A stretch of DNA of 64,000 nucleotides from Actinomycetota bacterium (GCA_016201065.1 JACQDL010000056.1:1-64000), one strand, 5' to 3'. Numbered from the stretch's first letter, positions 32,997 to 42,685 are shown. Translations and numbers: made by a program. Notes: a model not told the origin generated them from the letters alone.

Positions 32997-34300
32997 GCCC
33001 GCTCACCGGGGACCAGCTCGACGACGGCCCGCCGCTCCGGTACCAGCGTCGCCGCCGCGGCAACGACATCGTCGTCGGTGACCGCCGCGATCCGCGACGG
33101 CAGCTCGGCGAGCAGCTCCGCGCGGCCGTGCTGCTGCTCGAAGGTGGCCAGCGCGAGGGTCCGCCCGAGCACCGGGTCGACGTCCCGCAGCAGCCGGGTG
33201 GCGATGCGCACCTTCACCCGGGCCAGCTCGTCGGGGCCCAGCCCGTCGGCGGTCAACCGGTCCAGCTCCGCGTCCGCCGCGGACAGGACGGTGGCGGCCG
33301 ACGATCCGGACGGATGGTGGGCCTGGATCAGCAACGCGGTCGGGTCCCGCACGTCGAACGGGTCGCCAAGGAAGGACAGGTAGCAGCCGACCTCGATCGC
33401 GACCCGGTCCCGCTGGATCAGCCGCTGCGGCAACCTGGCGGCGTCGCCGTCGCTGAGCACCTCGGCGAGCACCACGAACGGCAGGTAGCTGGTGAGATCA
33501 CCGACCGGGTCGGGCACCCGCCAGGCGGCCGCCACGGCGGGGTTCGGTACCAGCGGATCGGTCCGGGTGTGCCAGCGTTGCCCGGTCGGGGCGGGCTCGC
33601 CGAAGTCAGGTCGCTGCGGCGCCGGGCGGGCCGGGATGTCCCCGAAGTGCCGCTCGACCAGGGCGAGGGTCTCGGCCGGGTCGAGGTCGCCCGCCACGCA
33701 GAGCACCGCGTTGGCCGGTGCGTAGTACTGGTCGAAGAAGGCCCACGCGTCGGCCACGGTGGCGGCCTCCAGGTCCTCGAACGAGCCGTACCCGTCGTGC
33801 GCGTTCGGGAAGGTGTCGAAGAGCACCTCCGGAAGCTGCAACCAGGGAAAGCCGCCGTACGGGCGGTTCAGCACGTTGATCCGGATCTCTTCCTTGACCA
33901 CCGAGATCTGGTTGGCCAGGTTCTCCTCGTTGATCACCGGCGCCCGCATCCGGTCGGCCTCCAGGAAGAGGCCGCGCTCCAGTGCGTTGCTCGGCAGCAC
34001 CTCGAAGTAGTTGGTGTAGTCCAGATGGGTCGACCCGTTGAAGGTGCCGCCGGAGGACTGCACGTACCGGAAGTGCGCCAGCTTCTCCAGGTTCGCCGAC
34101 CCCTGGAACATCAGGTGCTCGAACAGGTGCGCGAACCCGGTCCGGCCGATCGGCTCGGACCGCAGCCCGACGTCATACAGGACGGCGATGCCGACCACCG
34201 GGACGGTTCGGTCGGGAGCCAGGATCACCCGCAGCCCGTTACCGAGCGTCACGCGCTCCAGCGGGTAGGTTGGTGCACGAAGCGTCGGGGCGGTGGCCAC
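32993..34300 (-). CDS. M16-family zinc peptidase, catalytic subunit
   Basis: The 435-residue protein carries the inverted zinc motif HLFEH (H58, E61, H62) with a downstream glutamate region (VVKEEIRINVLNRP). It is the active partner of the following gene, with which it overlaps by 4 bp. GTG at 34300 fits the N-terminal pattern. A signal peptide is not visible, so the protease is probably cytoplasmic. Confidence 0.9.
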   Translation of the reverse strand: MATAPTLRAPTYPLERVTLGNGLRVILAPDRTVPVVGIAVLYDVGLRSEPIGRTGFAHLFEHLMFQGSANLEKLAHFRYVQSSGGTFNGSTHLDYTNYFEVLPSNALERGLFLEADRMRAPVINEENLANQISVVKEEIRINVLNRPYGGFPWLQLPEVLFDTFPNAHDGYGSFEDLEAATVADAWAFFDQYYAPANAVLCVAGDLDPAETLALVERHFGDIPARPAPQRPDFGEPAPTGQRWHTRTDPLVPNPAVAAAWRVPDPVGDLTSYLPFVVLAEVLSDGDAARLPQRLIQRDRVAIEVGCYLSFLGDPFDVRDPTALLIQAHHPSGSSAATVLSAADAELDRLTADGLGPDELARVKVRIATRLLRDVDPVLGRTLALATFEQQHGRAELLAELPSRIAAVTDDDVVAAAATLVPERRAVVELVPGERA

Positions 34301-34336
34301 ATCCGCGACCCTACGGCATCGAGCTGGCCAGGCCGC

Positions 34337-35086
34337 TCACGGCCGGTCCGGCCCGGACGCCAGCTCCGCCCACAGTCTCTGGTACGCCTGCGCAGCGGGA
34401 CTGCGCGGTGCGTACACGGCCACGGGTGCCCGGTGATTGGCCATCTGCTCCACGACCGCGAGCGCGGGCACCGAGACCTCGCTGACCTCTGCGCGCTCGC
34501 GCGGCAGCCGGTCGAGGAGCTCGCGGTGCCCTCGCTTGCGCCGATCGACCATGGACCAGAACGCGAACACCCTCGGCCGGCGGCCCGGCAGCCCGGCCAC
34601 GAACTCGATGAGCTGGTCGAAGGTGCGCACCGACAGCGTCGCCGGGATCAGCGGTACGACGACGACGTCCGCGGCGTGCAGCACGTTCTCCGAGACCAGC
34701 GACACGCTCGGCGGGCAGTCCAGGAACACCACGTCGTACTCGTCGGCGAGCGGTGCGAGCAACCGGTCGAGCTGGCGGGTCGGCCGGTTGGTCGCGTCCA
34801 GGTCGAGATCAAGGTTGCGGTAGGTGAAGTCCGCGGGCATCAGGTCCAGGCCGTCGAAGTCGGTCCCCTTGATGGCCCCGTCGATGCCCCGCGAACCACG
34901 CACCAGTGCCCGACCGCCGCCCTTGACCCTCGCCCGGACCCGGAACAGGTAGGTCGCCGCACCCTGCGGATCAAGATCCCACAGCAGGGTCCGGGCACCC
35001 CCCTGGGCAGCCAGGTAGGCGAGGTTGACGGCCGCCGAGGTCTTCCCGACACCGCCCTTGATGTTGTACGTGGCGTAGACCTTCAC
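34337..35086 (-). CDS. ParA-family ATPase coupled to a CHAD gene
   Basis: The 249-residue protein has the deviant Walker A KGGVGKT at residues 10-16 and the WDLDPQGAAT switch (36-45), and a Walker B VVFLDCPPS. It is a ParA/MinD-type ATPase. It is not next to a parB gene or oriC, so it is unlikely to be the chromosome-segregation ParA. It overlaps the CHAD gene by 4 bp, with that gene upstream on the same strand, which suggests joint action. ParA relatives position cargo such as carboxysomes or polyphosphate bodies; polyphosphate is a possibility here because CHAD binds it. Confidence 0.85.
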   Translation of the reverse strand: MKVYATYNIKGGVGKTSAAVNLAYLAAQGGARTLLWDLDPQGAATYLFRVRARVKGGGRALVRGSRGIDGAIKGTDFDGLDLMPADFTYRNLDLDLDATNRPTRQLDRLLAPLADEYDVVFLDCPPSVSLVSENVLHAADVVVVPLIPATLSVRTFDQLIEFVAGLPGRRPRVFAFWSMVDRRKRGHRELLDRLPRERAEVSEVSVPALAVVEQMANHRAPVAVYAPRSPAAQAYQRLWAELASGPDRP

Positions 35087-36657
35087 CCGGCACCGACCTC
35101 GGTCAACCGGCCGAACTGGCGGCGCACCCGCGGCCGGACGAAGCGCTGGTAGCGCTGCTCGAACTGGGCCCTGGCCTCCTGCTGCACCCGATGCCGCTGG
35201 GCGGCGAGCTCCCCCATCGCCAGCAGCGTCGGCGCGTGCGCCTGCCCCGAGGCGACCATGTCGGTGGCGAACTGCTGGATCGCGGCCTGCTGCACCTCGC
35301 CGTCCTGGAACCGGCCGAGACAGTCCTGCAGCGCCTTGAGCTCGCGGACCGCATCGCCAAGGGTCACCGAGTCGAACAGCGGAGCGAACAGCTCCAGCAG
35401 GTAGCGCAGCTCCTTGCCGCGCTTGCGGAGGGTGTGCAGATCCTCCGCCGGGGAGCCGGCCGTGATCCGGTCACCGAGCCGGACCATCCGGCGGTACGCC
35501 CGCGTCACCCGGTCCGCAGCCAGCCCGCCGAGCAGCAGGGTCGTCGACCCGCCGTCGGCGAGGGCAGCCTCCCGGGCGGCCGTCAGCCCGGCCCGGTAGT
35601 CCCGCCGGAACCGGGCCAACCGCGCCGACCCGAGCCCACGGACCAGCTTGCGCCGCTCCGCGGCCCGGAGCCGGCCGAGGTAGCCGGCGAACGCATCCAG
35701 GTCCTCGGGTCTGGCGGCGGCCAGCTCCGCGGTCGCGGCCGGCAGGTCGAGCAGGTAGACGTCGAGGTCACGGGTGGGTGTCGTGAGGTCGCCCAGCCAC
35801 CGCAGCTCGGTGGCCGCGCGGGCCACCAGCCGCGCCGGCAGCACGTCGCCGACCAGCTTGACCACCGACCGGCTGCGCCGCACCGCGACCCGCAGGTCGT
35901 GCAGGAACTCGGTGTCGATGTCGTCGACCGTGCCGTCGACGTTGTGCTCCACCTCCCCGAGAAAGGACTCCAACATCCCGGCCACGCCCGCCGTGGCCGG
36001 GAGGTCCGGCCGGTAGCCGACCACCGGGTCCGCGCCGGCCACCGGCGGGTACCCGGCGGCTGCCCGGCCGGCGGGGTCGGCGAGCAGGCCGGCGTGTTCC
36101 AGCCGGCCGCGCACCCGGGCGGCCTCGACGCGATAGCCGCGCACCGGCACCAGGCCGACGCCGGCGGGCAGCTCACCGCCACCGCCGACCAGCCGGACCG
36201 GTCCCTCGGCGTGCAGCCGGACGACGGTCTTGTCGTTCTCGTCGAGCACCCGCAGGTCCCAGCGGCGCCCGCGCCCCTCCGCCAGCGGCAGCAGAGCCCG
36301 CACACCGACGAGCGGCGCGAGCCGGTCCCGCAGCGGACCGTCGGGGAGCGCGTCGAGCAGCGCGGGCCACCCCAGGTCCGGGGCCGCCGCCTCGGTCATC
36401 GTGCCGTCCGGATCGGTCAGCACCAGCCAGTGGCCGCGCCGGATCGAGGTGTAGGTCAACGTGAGCCCGCGCCGGACCAGCCGCCGGTCGAATGTGTCGA
36501 GCCAGATCCGGGTGAACGGTCGGGCGGGGTCGGGCTCGACCGTGAAGTCCGCCGCGATGGTCGCCGCGATGGTCGCCGCGAGTGTTGCCGCGGGTGCGTC
36601 CGGCAGGACGGTTGCGCCACCGGCAGGAGGTGCCGGGACACGAGCCGAATCGGCCAT
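35083..36657 (-). CDS. CHAD-domain polyphosphate-associated protein
   Basis: The 524-residue protein has an N-terminal CYTH-like part (beta-rich, with FDRRLVRRGLTLTY and RWDLRVLDEND) and a C-terminal CHAD domain with conserved histidine and arginine rows (EFLHDLRVAVRRSRS, DLHTLRKRGKELRYLLE). CHAD domains bind inorganic polyphosphate; CYTH domains bind triphosphates. The very start has a repeated Ala-Thr-Ile-Ala segment (AATIAATIAAD), visible as a 12-bp tandem repeat. ATG at 36657 follows GGAGGAAGG. It overlaps the ParA gene at its 3' end. The role in polyphosphate granules is inferred from the domain. Confidence 0.88.
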   Translation of the reverse strand: MADSARVPAPPAGGATVLPDAPAATLAATIAATIAADFTVEPDPARPFTRIWLDTFDRRLVRRGLTLTYTSIRRGHWLVLTDPDGTMTEAAAPDLGWPALLDALPDGPLRDRLAPLVGVRALLPLAEGRGRRWDLRVLDENDKTVVRLHAEGPVRLVGGGGELPAGVGLVPVRGYRVEAARVRGRLEHAGLLADPAGRAAAGYPPVAGADPVVGYRPDLPATAGVAGMLESFLGEVEHNVDGTVDDIDTEFLHDLRVAVRRSRSVVKLVGDVLPARLVARAATELRWLGDLTTPTRDLDVYLLDLPAATAELAAARPEDLDAFAGYLGRLRAAERRKLVRGLGSARLARFRRDYRAGLTAAREAALADGGSTTLLLGGLAADRVTRAYRRMVRLGDRITAGSPAEDLHTLRKRGKELRYLLELFAPLFDSVTLGDAVRELKALQDCLGRFQDGEVQQAAIQQFATDMVASGQAHAPTLLAMGELAAQRHRVQQEARAQFEQRYQRFVRPRVRRQFGRLTEVGAG

Positions 36658-36939
36658 CTCGTCGCCCTTCCTCCGGTTATGTACGCACCGGACACCGATC
36701 CGCCGGGATCGACACGGTACCCGGAGAACGGCATTCCACGGGCCAGGTCCTCATCATCTCGCGCGGCGCGCCGACTGGATGTTGACTCACCGGACACCGA
36801 GGACTCATCGTCTGTTCGCGAGGTTCTCACCAGAGGAGATTCAAATGGTCGACGGACAGACCATTGCCCGCGACCCGCCGAAATCTTACTCTCGTCACCG
36901 TTCGCACCACACGATCCGACATCCCCCGGGAGCCATCAC

Positions 36940-38088
36940 GTGAACCGTCGTCTCGGCCGAGCCCTCGCCGGCGTCAGCGCTGCTGTCGCATCGGCGGTCT
37001 TACTGGCCGCCTGTGGCTCGTCCTCCACCAGCTCGACACCCGCGGGTAACGGGGGCCACTCCGCCGACCCGAAGACCGCCACGTCCGCCGCCGACCTGGG
37101 CGGCCTCGACGCCCTGGTCAAGGCCGCCCAGAAGGAAGGGCAGCTCAACGTCATCGCGCTGCCGCGGAACTGGGCCAACTACGGCGAGATCCTCGACGCC
37201 TTTGCCAAGAAGTACGGCATCATGATCGACTCAGCCAACCCCGACGGGTCCAGCCAGGACGAGATCAACGCGGTGAAATCTCTCAAGGGCCAGACCCGCG
37301 GGCCCGACGTCCTCGACCTGGGCAACGCGTTCGCGCTGACCGCCGCGACCTCCGGCCTGCTCGCGCCGTACAAGGTGCAGACCTGGAGCAAGATCCCGGA
37401 CTCGCTGAAGGAAGCCGACGGCAAGTGGTACGGCGACTACGGCGGCTACGTGTCGATCGGCTGCAACTCCGCGGTGGTCAACCCCTGCCCCGCGAGCTTC
37501 GCCGACCTGACCAAGCCGGCGTACAAGGGCAAGGTGGCGCTCAACGGTGACCCGACCAAGGCCGGCGCCGCGTTCGCGGCCGTCTACGCCGCGGCCCTGG
37601 CCAACGGCGGCAGCTTCGACAACATCCAGCCGGGCATCGACTTCTTCGGCACCCTGAAGAAGTCCGGAAACTTCATCCCGGTCGGCGTCACCAGCGCGAC
37701 GATCACGAAGAACGAGACTCCGATCGCGGTGAACTGGGACTACCTGAACGCGGCCGTGGTCAGCCAGGTGCCGACCTGGACCACCGCGGTGCCGACCGAC
37801 GGCCTGTACGCCAACTACTACGACCAGGCAATCAGCGCCTACGCGCCGCACCCCGCCGCGGCCCGGCTGTGGGAGGAGTACCTCTACAGCGCCGAGGGAC
37901 AGAACCTGTTCCTCAAGGGTCTGGCCCGGCCCGTCGAGCTGACCGCGATGACCGCGGACCAGACCGTCGACGCCGCGCTGCTGGCGAAGCTCCCCAAGGT
38001 CGACTCGGCGGTCCAGCTGCCCTCCAACGCCCAGCTCGACGCGGCGAAGCAGGCGGTCGCCAACGGCTGGGCCAAGGCGACCAGCTGA
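36940..38088 (+). CDS. ABC transporter substrate-binding lipoprotein
   Basis: The 382-residue protein has a lipoprotein signal with lipobox LAAC (C25) and a type 2 periplasmic-binding fold (LDALVKAAQKEGQLNVIALPRNWANYGEILDAFAKKYG). The best family match is the iron/polyamine/aminoethylphosphonate group (PotD/AfuA-like), and the ligand cannot be chosen from sequence. GTG at 36940 follows GGGAG. It begins an operon with two permeases and an ATPase. It is divergent from the CHAD gene; the 280-bp gap between must hold both promoters. Confidence 0.87.
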   Translation: MNRRLGRALAGVSAAVASAVLLAACGSSSTSSTPAGNGGHSADPKTATSAADLGGLDALVKAAQKEGQLNVIALPRNWANYGEILDAFAKKYGIMIDSANPDGSSQDEINAVKSLKGQTRGPDVLDLGNAFALTAATSGLLAPYKVQTWSKIPDSLKEADGKWYGDYGGYVSIGCNSAVVNPCPASFADLTKPAYKGKVALNGDPTKAGAAFAAVYAAALANGGSFDNIQPGIDFFGTLKKSGNFIPVGVTSATITKNETPIAVNWDYLNAAVVSQVPTWTTAVPTDGLYANYYDQAISAYAPHPAAARLWEEYLYSAEGQNLFLKGLARPVELTAMTADQTVDAALLAKLPKVDSAVQLPSNAQLDAAKQAVANGWAKATS

Positions 38089-38098
38089 CGACGAATCG

Positions 38099-39043
38099 AT
38101 GACCGTCGAGACCGTCGACGTGGCATCCGGGGCCGGCTCGTCCGGCCCCGGACTGCCACCGGTCGAGGCCCGGCACCGCCGCCGCCTCGACCCCTCCTGG
38201 CTCGCACTGCTGCCGTTCGTCGGCTACGTGCTGCTGTTCTTCGTGCTCCCCACCGCGGCCGTCTTCTGGCAGGCGTTCCTGGTCACCGACCCCGTCACCC
38301 AGGCAAGCCACGCCAGCCTGGCCAACCTGACCTCGGCCGCGACCGGGGTCTACCGGCAGGGCTTCATCACCTCGATCGAGCTGGCGGCGGTGAGTGCGGT
38401 GGTCGGTGCGGTGGTCGGCACGATCGTCGCCCACATCGTGCTCTCGATGGCCGGCGGCGCGGTCCGCCAGTTCGTCCTCACCGCCTCGGCCGTCTTCGCG
38501 AACTTCGGCGGCGTGCCGCTGGCCTTCGCCTTCATCGCCACCATCGGCAACTCCGGAATCCTGACCCAGCTGCTCTCCGGCGCCTTCGGGATCGATCTGC
38601 GCGAGGACCTGCACCTGAGCCTGTACTCGTTCGCCGGGCTGGTCCTGGTGTACCTGTACTTCCAGGTACCGCTCATGATGCTGGTCATCGCGCCGGCGCT
38701 GGACGGCATGAGGCGGCAGTGGCACGAGGCGGCCGCCAGCCTCGGCGCCTCGGTGTGGCAGTACTGGCGGCACGTCGCCGGCCCCGCGCTGGCCCCGTCG
38801 TTCGTGGCCGCGCTGCTGCTGCTGTTCGCCAACGGGTTCGCGGCGTTCGCCACCGCGGCGGCCCTGATCGGCGGATCCTTCCCGCTGGTCACGCTGCAGA
38901 TCCGGGACGTGCTCTCCGGCAACGTCCTCGCCGGTCAGGAGAACGTGGGCGCGGCGCTCGGGGTCGGCATGGTCGTGGTCACCCTGGTCGTGGTGGCCGC
39001 CTACGCGCCACTGCAGCGTCGGGCCGCGCGGTGGAGCGCGTGA
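38099..39043 (+). CDS. ABC transporter permease, first subunit
   Basis: The 314-residue protein has about six membrane helices and a binding-protein-dependent transport EAA region (GMRRQWHEAAASLGASVWQYWRHV), the contact site for the ATPase. It starts 10 bp after the binding-protein gene. The N-terminal segment is polar, with a HRRR stretch before the first helix. Confidence 0.9.
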   Translation: MTVETVDVASGAGSSGPGLPPVEARHRRRLDPSWLALLPFVGYVLLFFVLPTAAVFWQAFLVTDPVTQASHASLANLTSAATGVYRQGFITSIELAAVSAVVGAVVGTIVAHIVLSMAGGAVRQFVLTASAVFANFGGVPLAFAFIATIGNSGILTQLLSGAFGIDLREDLHLSLYSFAGLVLVYLYFQVPLMMLVIAPALDGMRRQWHEAAASLGASVWQYWRHVAGPALAPSFVAALLLLFANGFAAFATAAALIGGSFPLVTLQIRDVLSGNVLAGQENVGAALGVGMVVVTLVVVAAYAPLQRRAARWSA

Positions 39044-39879
39044 ACGGCCAGCACGGGCTGCGTACCCGGCTGACCCGGATCGGGGTGCTGCTGTTCGCCG
39101 GGGCGTACTTCGCCCTGCCGATCGTGTCGTCGTTCCTGTTCTCGATCAAGGACAACCAGGCGAACGTCTGGACCGCGAAGTACTACACCGGCATCGTCGG
39201 CGCGGAGGGCTTCTGGCCCTCGCTGCGGACCTCGCTGATGATGGCGGTGCTGGTCATCGGGATCAGCCTGGCATTGATGCTGCCCACCATGCTCGTGGTG
39301 CACCTGCGGCACCCGAAGGTGCGGCAGCTCGTCGAGCTGGTCACCCTGCTGCCGCTGGTCATCCCACCGATCGTGCTGGTGGTCGGGGTCCGCACGGTGC
39401 TGGGCTGGGGTCCGGACTACTTCGCCGGCACCCCGACCGCGGCGTTCCTCTCCGGGATCCAGGACACCAACCTCCCGTGGGTCCTGGTGCTGACCTACGT
39501 CGTGCTGGCGATGCCGTTCACCTACCGCTCCCTGGATGCCGGGCTGCGCGCGATCGACCTGCACACCCAGGTCGAGGCCGCCCGCAACCTCGGCGCCGGC
39601 TGGGGCACGGTGCTGACCCGGATCGCGGCACCCGGCCTGCGGGGAGCGCTGCTCAACGCCTCGTTCCTCGCCTTCGCCCTGGTGATCGGGGAGTACACGA
39701 TCGCCTCGATCCTGCTGTTCACGCCCTTCCCGGTGTGGCTGGTGGCGCTGGGGCTGGACCATGCACAGCTGTCGGTCTCGGTCTCCGTGCTGAGCCTTTT
39801 CCTGACCTGGCTGGCCCTGCTGAGCATCAGCGTGATCGGTTCACGCGGCGGCCGATCGGCAACCTTGAGGAGCGTGTGA
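39040..39879 (+). CDS. ABC transporter permease, second subunit
   Basis: The 279-residue protein has about six membrane helices and the EAA loop (QVEAARNLGAGWGTVLTRIAAPGLRGALL). The GTG at 39040 overlaps the first permease stop codon; another GTG three codons earlier is possible. The two permeases differ in sequence, so the transporter is a heterodimer. Confidence 0.9.
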   Translation: MNGQHGLRTRLTRIGVLLFAGAYFALPIVSSFLFSIKDNQANVWTAKYYTGIVGAEGFWPSLRTSLMMAVLVIGISLALMLPTMLVVHLRHPKVRQLVELVTLLPLVIPPIVLVVGVRTVLGWGPDYFAGTPTAAFLSGIQDTNLPWVLVLTYVVLAMPFTYRSLDAGLRAIDLHTQVEAARNLGAGWGTVLTRIAAPGLRGALLNASFLAFALVIGEYTIASILLFTPFPVWLVALGLDHAQLSVSVSVLSLFLTWLALLSISVIGSRGGRSATLRSV

Positions 39880-41021
39880 TGAGCTCGGTGCAGAACGCCG
39901 CGGCCGACGCCAGGCCGGCGGCCGGCCCGGCCGGCCGGGCCGGCGGGGTGGCCACCGGAACGGCCGACCGGTCCGGCGCAGCGGTGTCGCTGCGCGGGCT
40001 GACCCGGATCTTCGGTGACGTGCGGGCGCTGGACGGTTTCGACCTCGACATCACCCCCGGCGAGCTGGTTGCGCTGCTCGGTCCGTCCGGCTGCGGGAAG
40101 ACCACCGCGCTGCGGGTGCTCGCCGGCTTCGAGCGTCCCGACGCCGGCACGGTCACCGTCGACGGCGTCGACATCAGCCGGGTCCCGGTGGACCGCCGGG
40201 ACATGGGCATGGTCTTCCAGTCCTACAGCCTCTTCCCGACCATGAACGCCCTCGACAATGTGGCCTTCGGGCTGCGGATGCGGCACCAGCCGGCCCGCCA
40301 GCGCCGCGCTCGGGCGCAGGAGCTGCTGGACCTGGTCGGCCTGCCGGAACTGGCCCGCCGGTACCCGCACCAGATGTCCGGCGGCCAGCAGCAGCGGGTC
40401 GCGCTGGCCCGGGCGCTGGCCATCGAGCCGCGGGTGCTGCTGCTGGACGAGCCACTGTCGGCGCTGGACGCGAAGGTCCGCGAGCAGCTGCGGGACGAGA
40501 TCCGGCGGCTCCAGCTCAGCCTCGGCATCACCACGGTGTTCGTCACCCACGACCAGGAGGAGGCGTTGTCGCTGGCCGACCGGGTCGGTGTGATGCGCTC
40601 CGGCATCCTTGAACAGTGCGCCCCGCCGGCGGAGCTGTACGGCCGGCCGGCGACCCCGTTCGTGGCCAGCTTCGTGGGCACCATGAACCGGCTGCCCGGC
40701 GTCGTCGAGGCCGGCGGCCGGGTGACCGTCGACGGGCGGGTGCTCCCGGTGGACGGCGTCGTGCCAGCCGCCGGGACCGTGGTCGACGTGCTGATCCGCC
40801 CCGAGGCACTGGAGATCGAGGCCGCCGCGGACGGTGCCTCGGTGGTCGTGGTGACGACGTTCCGGGGTGGCAGCACCCGGCTGACGGTGCGCAGCGACGC
40901 CGGCGCCGAGCTGGCGGTCGACGTACCCACGCACCGCGCGACCGAGCTCGCCGCCGGCGTGCGGGTCCGGGTGGTTCCCTCACCCCGGCCGGTCCTGGTG
41001 GAGACCCGCGCCCCGAGCTGA
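39879..41021 (+). CDS. ABC transporter ATP-binding protein
   Basis: The 380-residue protein has Walker A GPSGCGKT (68-75), Q-loop FQSYSLFP, signature MSGGQQQR, Walker B LLLDEP, and a C-terminal TOBE/regulatory domain (RPEALEIEA). It is of the Pot/Fbp type. ATG at 39879 overlaps the permease stop codon by one base, with GAGGAG upstream. The N-terminal 33 residues are low-complexity Ala/Gly and probably not functional. Confidence 0.92.
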   Translation: MSSVQNAAADARPAAGPAGRAGGVATGTADRSGAAVSLRGLTRIFGDVRALDGFDLDITPGELVALLGPSGCGKTTALRVLAGFERPDAGTVTVDGVDISRVPVDRRDMGMVFQSYSLFPTMNALDNVAFGLRMRHQPARQRRARAQELLDLVGLPELARRYPHQMSGGQQQRVALARALAIEPRVLLLDEPLSALDAKVREQLRDEIRRLQLSLGITTVFVTHDQEEALSLADRVGVMRSGILEQCAPPAELYGRPATPFVASFVGTMNRLPGVVEAGGRVTVDGRVLPVDGVVPAAGTVVDVLIRPEALEIEAAADGASVVVVTTFRGGSTRLTVRSDAGAELAVDVPTHRATELAAGVRVRVVPSPRPVLVETRAPS

Positions 41022-41049
41022 CGGGACCGCGGTTCTTGCGGACGGGACG

Positions 41050-41345
41050 GCGCCGCCAGATGCAGCAGCGTCACCGTGTCCTGGTCGGCGCCAAGCCGCA
41101 GCACCTCCCGCCGGCCCCGGCGAACCGATCCAACGGCGAGCCGGGGCCGTAGTAGTCATCCCACGGCCCATCGTCGAGCAGTGCGTGCGCGAGCGGGCCA
41201 CGGACCGAGCGGGCCACGGACCGAGCGGGCCACGGACCCCGAACCGGCCGTCGGGGTGGTCGTTGACCAGCGTTCCCGGAAGCTGGCGGAAGACCTCGGG
41301 GAGCACGCCGACTCCGGGTCGGCCGGCGTGTGGTCCATACCTCAC
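41050..41345 (-). pseudogene. Aminoglycoside 3-N-acetyltransferase (aac(3)-like) remnant
   Basis: Reading the minus strand in three successive frames gives a continuous AAC(3)-family tail. The first frame has GVGVLPEVFRQLPGTLVNDHP, the second LLDDGPWDDYYGPGSPLDRF, the third LRLGADQDTVTLLHLA. These correspond to the family blocks MGVLPE-FR, ALDD-LGPGSPLARF and LLLG-DTVTLLH. A 16-bp unit (gagcgggccacggacc) occurs three times in tandem at about 41189-41237; removing two copies joins the first two frames. One missing base near 41115 breaks the second from the third. The 5' part stops at the narK end and the 3' part at the ABC gene. It is dead and incomplete. Confidence 0.7.
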
Positions 41346-42685
41346 GCCGTCGTGGCCTGCTCCCGGGCGCTCCACCGGCGCAACCACTCGACCGCCGGGA
41401 ACGCGACGACCAGCAGCACCGCAAAGGCCACGAACCCCCGCGCGTACCCGGCGGCCCCGCCCACGGCACCCGCAACCAGCCCCATCACCGGCGGGATGAC
41501 GAACCCACCGAGCGCCCCCAGCCCACCGATCCACCCCGACGCGCCACCGACGGCGTCCGGGACGTAACCGGGCAGCAGCTTGAAGACGATCGCGTTCTGC
41601 AACCCCATCCCGAGCCCCACCGCGAGGGTGGCCAGCAACGAGATCGTGAAGGTGGACGAGAAGGCGAGCACCAGCGTGCCGGCGAGCATGAGCGCGAAGT
41701 TCAGTGGCAGCGCCCGCCGGATCGGGAGCCGGTCCGACAGCAGCCCGCCCGGCACCCGGGACAGCGCCGTGAGCAGTGAGAACGCCGCCGTGAGCAGACC
41801 GGCCTGGCGCAACGTCGAGCCGTACATCTGGTTCCAGAAGGTGGGCAGCCAGGAGGTGAACGCGAGGAAACCACCGAAGGAGAGGAAGTAGAAGAAGACC
41901 AGCGCCCAGGTCGCAGGGATCCGGGCGGCCCGCTTGAGGCCCACCGTCGCGCTGCCGGTCGGCACCAGCTCGCCGCCGCCCAGCTCGGCGAGGCGCGCCG
42001 GCTCCACACTCTCGCCCCGCGCCCTGAGCTGGAACCACGGCGCGTCCTGGATGAACAGGAAGTAGACCAGCGTGATGAGCAGGAGCACGCCGAACCACAC
42101 GCTGTAGGCGTTGAAGATGCCCAACGCGCCGACCGCGATCGGCAGGAGCACGGTGGACAACCCTGGGCTGGTGTTGCCCAGCCCCCCGTAGATCCCCAGC
42201 GCGCCACCCTGGTCCTTCTTGCGGAACCAGTACGACACCTGGCCGATGCCCACCGAGAACGTCGCGATCCCGCAGCCGATCAGCGCTCCGAGCAGCAGCA
42301 ACAGCGGGTAGGTGCCGCCCATGTGCTTCGGGTACGACGTGTGCAGCAGCACCAGCAGGCCGATGACGCCCACGTTGGCGATGCCGAGCAGGATCACGAA
42401 CGGGCGCCTACCGCCCACCCGGTCCACCGCCGCGCCGAACGGGATGCGTAGCAGGGACCCGGTCAGGGCCGGGATCGCGGCGAGCATGCCGGCCGCGAAC
42501 GGGCTGAGGTGGAGCAGGTCCTTGAACTTCGGCACCAGCGGGCCGAAGATCGACACCCCGGCGAACCCGCCGAAGAACCCCAGCGTGGCCAGCCACATCG
42601 CCTGCTGTCGGGTGCCACGGATGCGTGCCGCGATCGGCCCGATCTCCGGGTCACCGCTGGTGTGAACTCCCTCGTGGACCGTCAT
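41342..42685 (-). CDS. narK: NarK-type nitrate/nitrite MFS transporter
   Basis: The 447-residue protein has 12 membrane helices and MFS motifs, including the nitrate-porter signature region GGLGNTSPGLST between helices 5 and 6. Nitrate uptake or nitrite exchange fits its place beside narGHJI. ATG at 42685 was chosen because AAGGAG lies 8-9 nt upstream; the GTG three codons earlier is too close to that site. It is divergent from the narGHJI operon. Its 3' end abuts the aac(3) remnant. Confidence 0.88.
   Translation of the reverse strand: MTVHEGVHTSGDPEIGPIAARIRGTRQQAMWLATLGFFGGFAGVSIFGPLVPKFKDLLHLSPFAAGMLAAIPALTGSLLRIPFGAAVDRVGGRRPFVILLGIANVGVIGLLVLLHTSYPKHMGGTYPLLLLLGALIGCGIATFSVGIGQVSYWFRKKDQGGALGIYGGLGNTSPGLSTVLLPIAVGALGIFNAYSVWFGVLLLITLVYFLFIQDAPWFQLRARGESVEPARLAELGGGELVPTGSATVGLKRAARIPATWALVFFYFLSFGGFLAFTSWLPTFWNQMYGSTLRQAGLLTAAFSLLTALSRVPGGLLSDRLPIRRALPLNFALMLAGTLVLAFSSTFTISLLATLAVGLGMGLQNAIVFKLLPGYVPDAVGGASGWIGGLGALGGFVIPPVMGLVAGAVGGAAGYARGFVAFAVLLVVAFPAVEWLRRWSAREQATTA

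Noticed and set aside
41156..41338. Short minus-strand frame beginning MDHTPADPESAC
   Set aside because: It overlies the aac(3)-like remnant in a different frame from the family match and is caused by the frameshift and tandem repeat.
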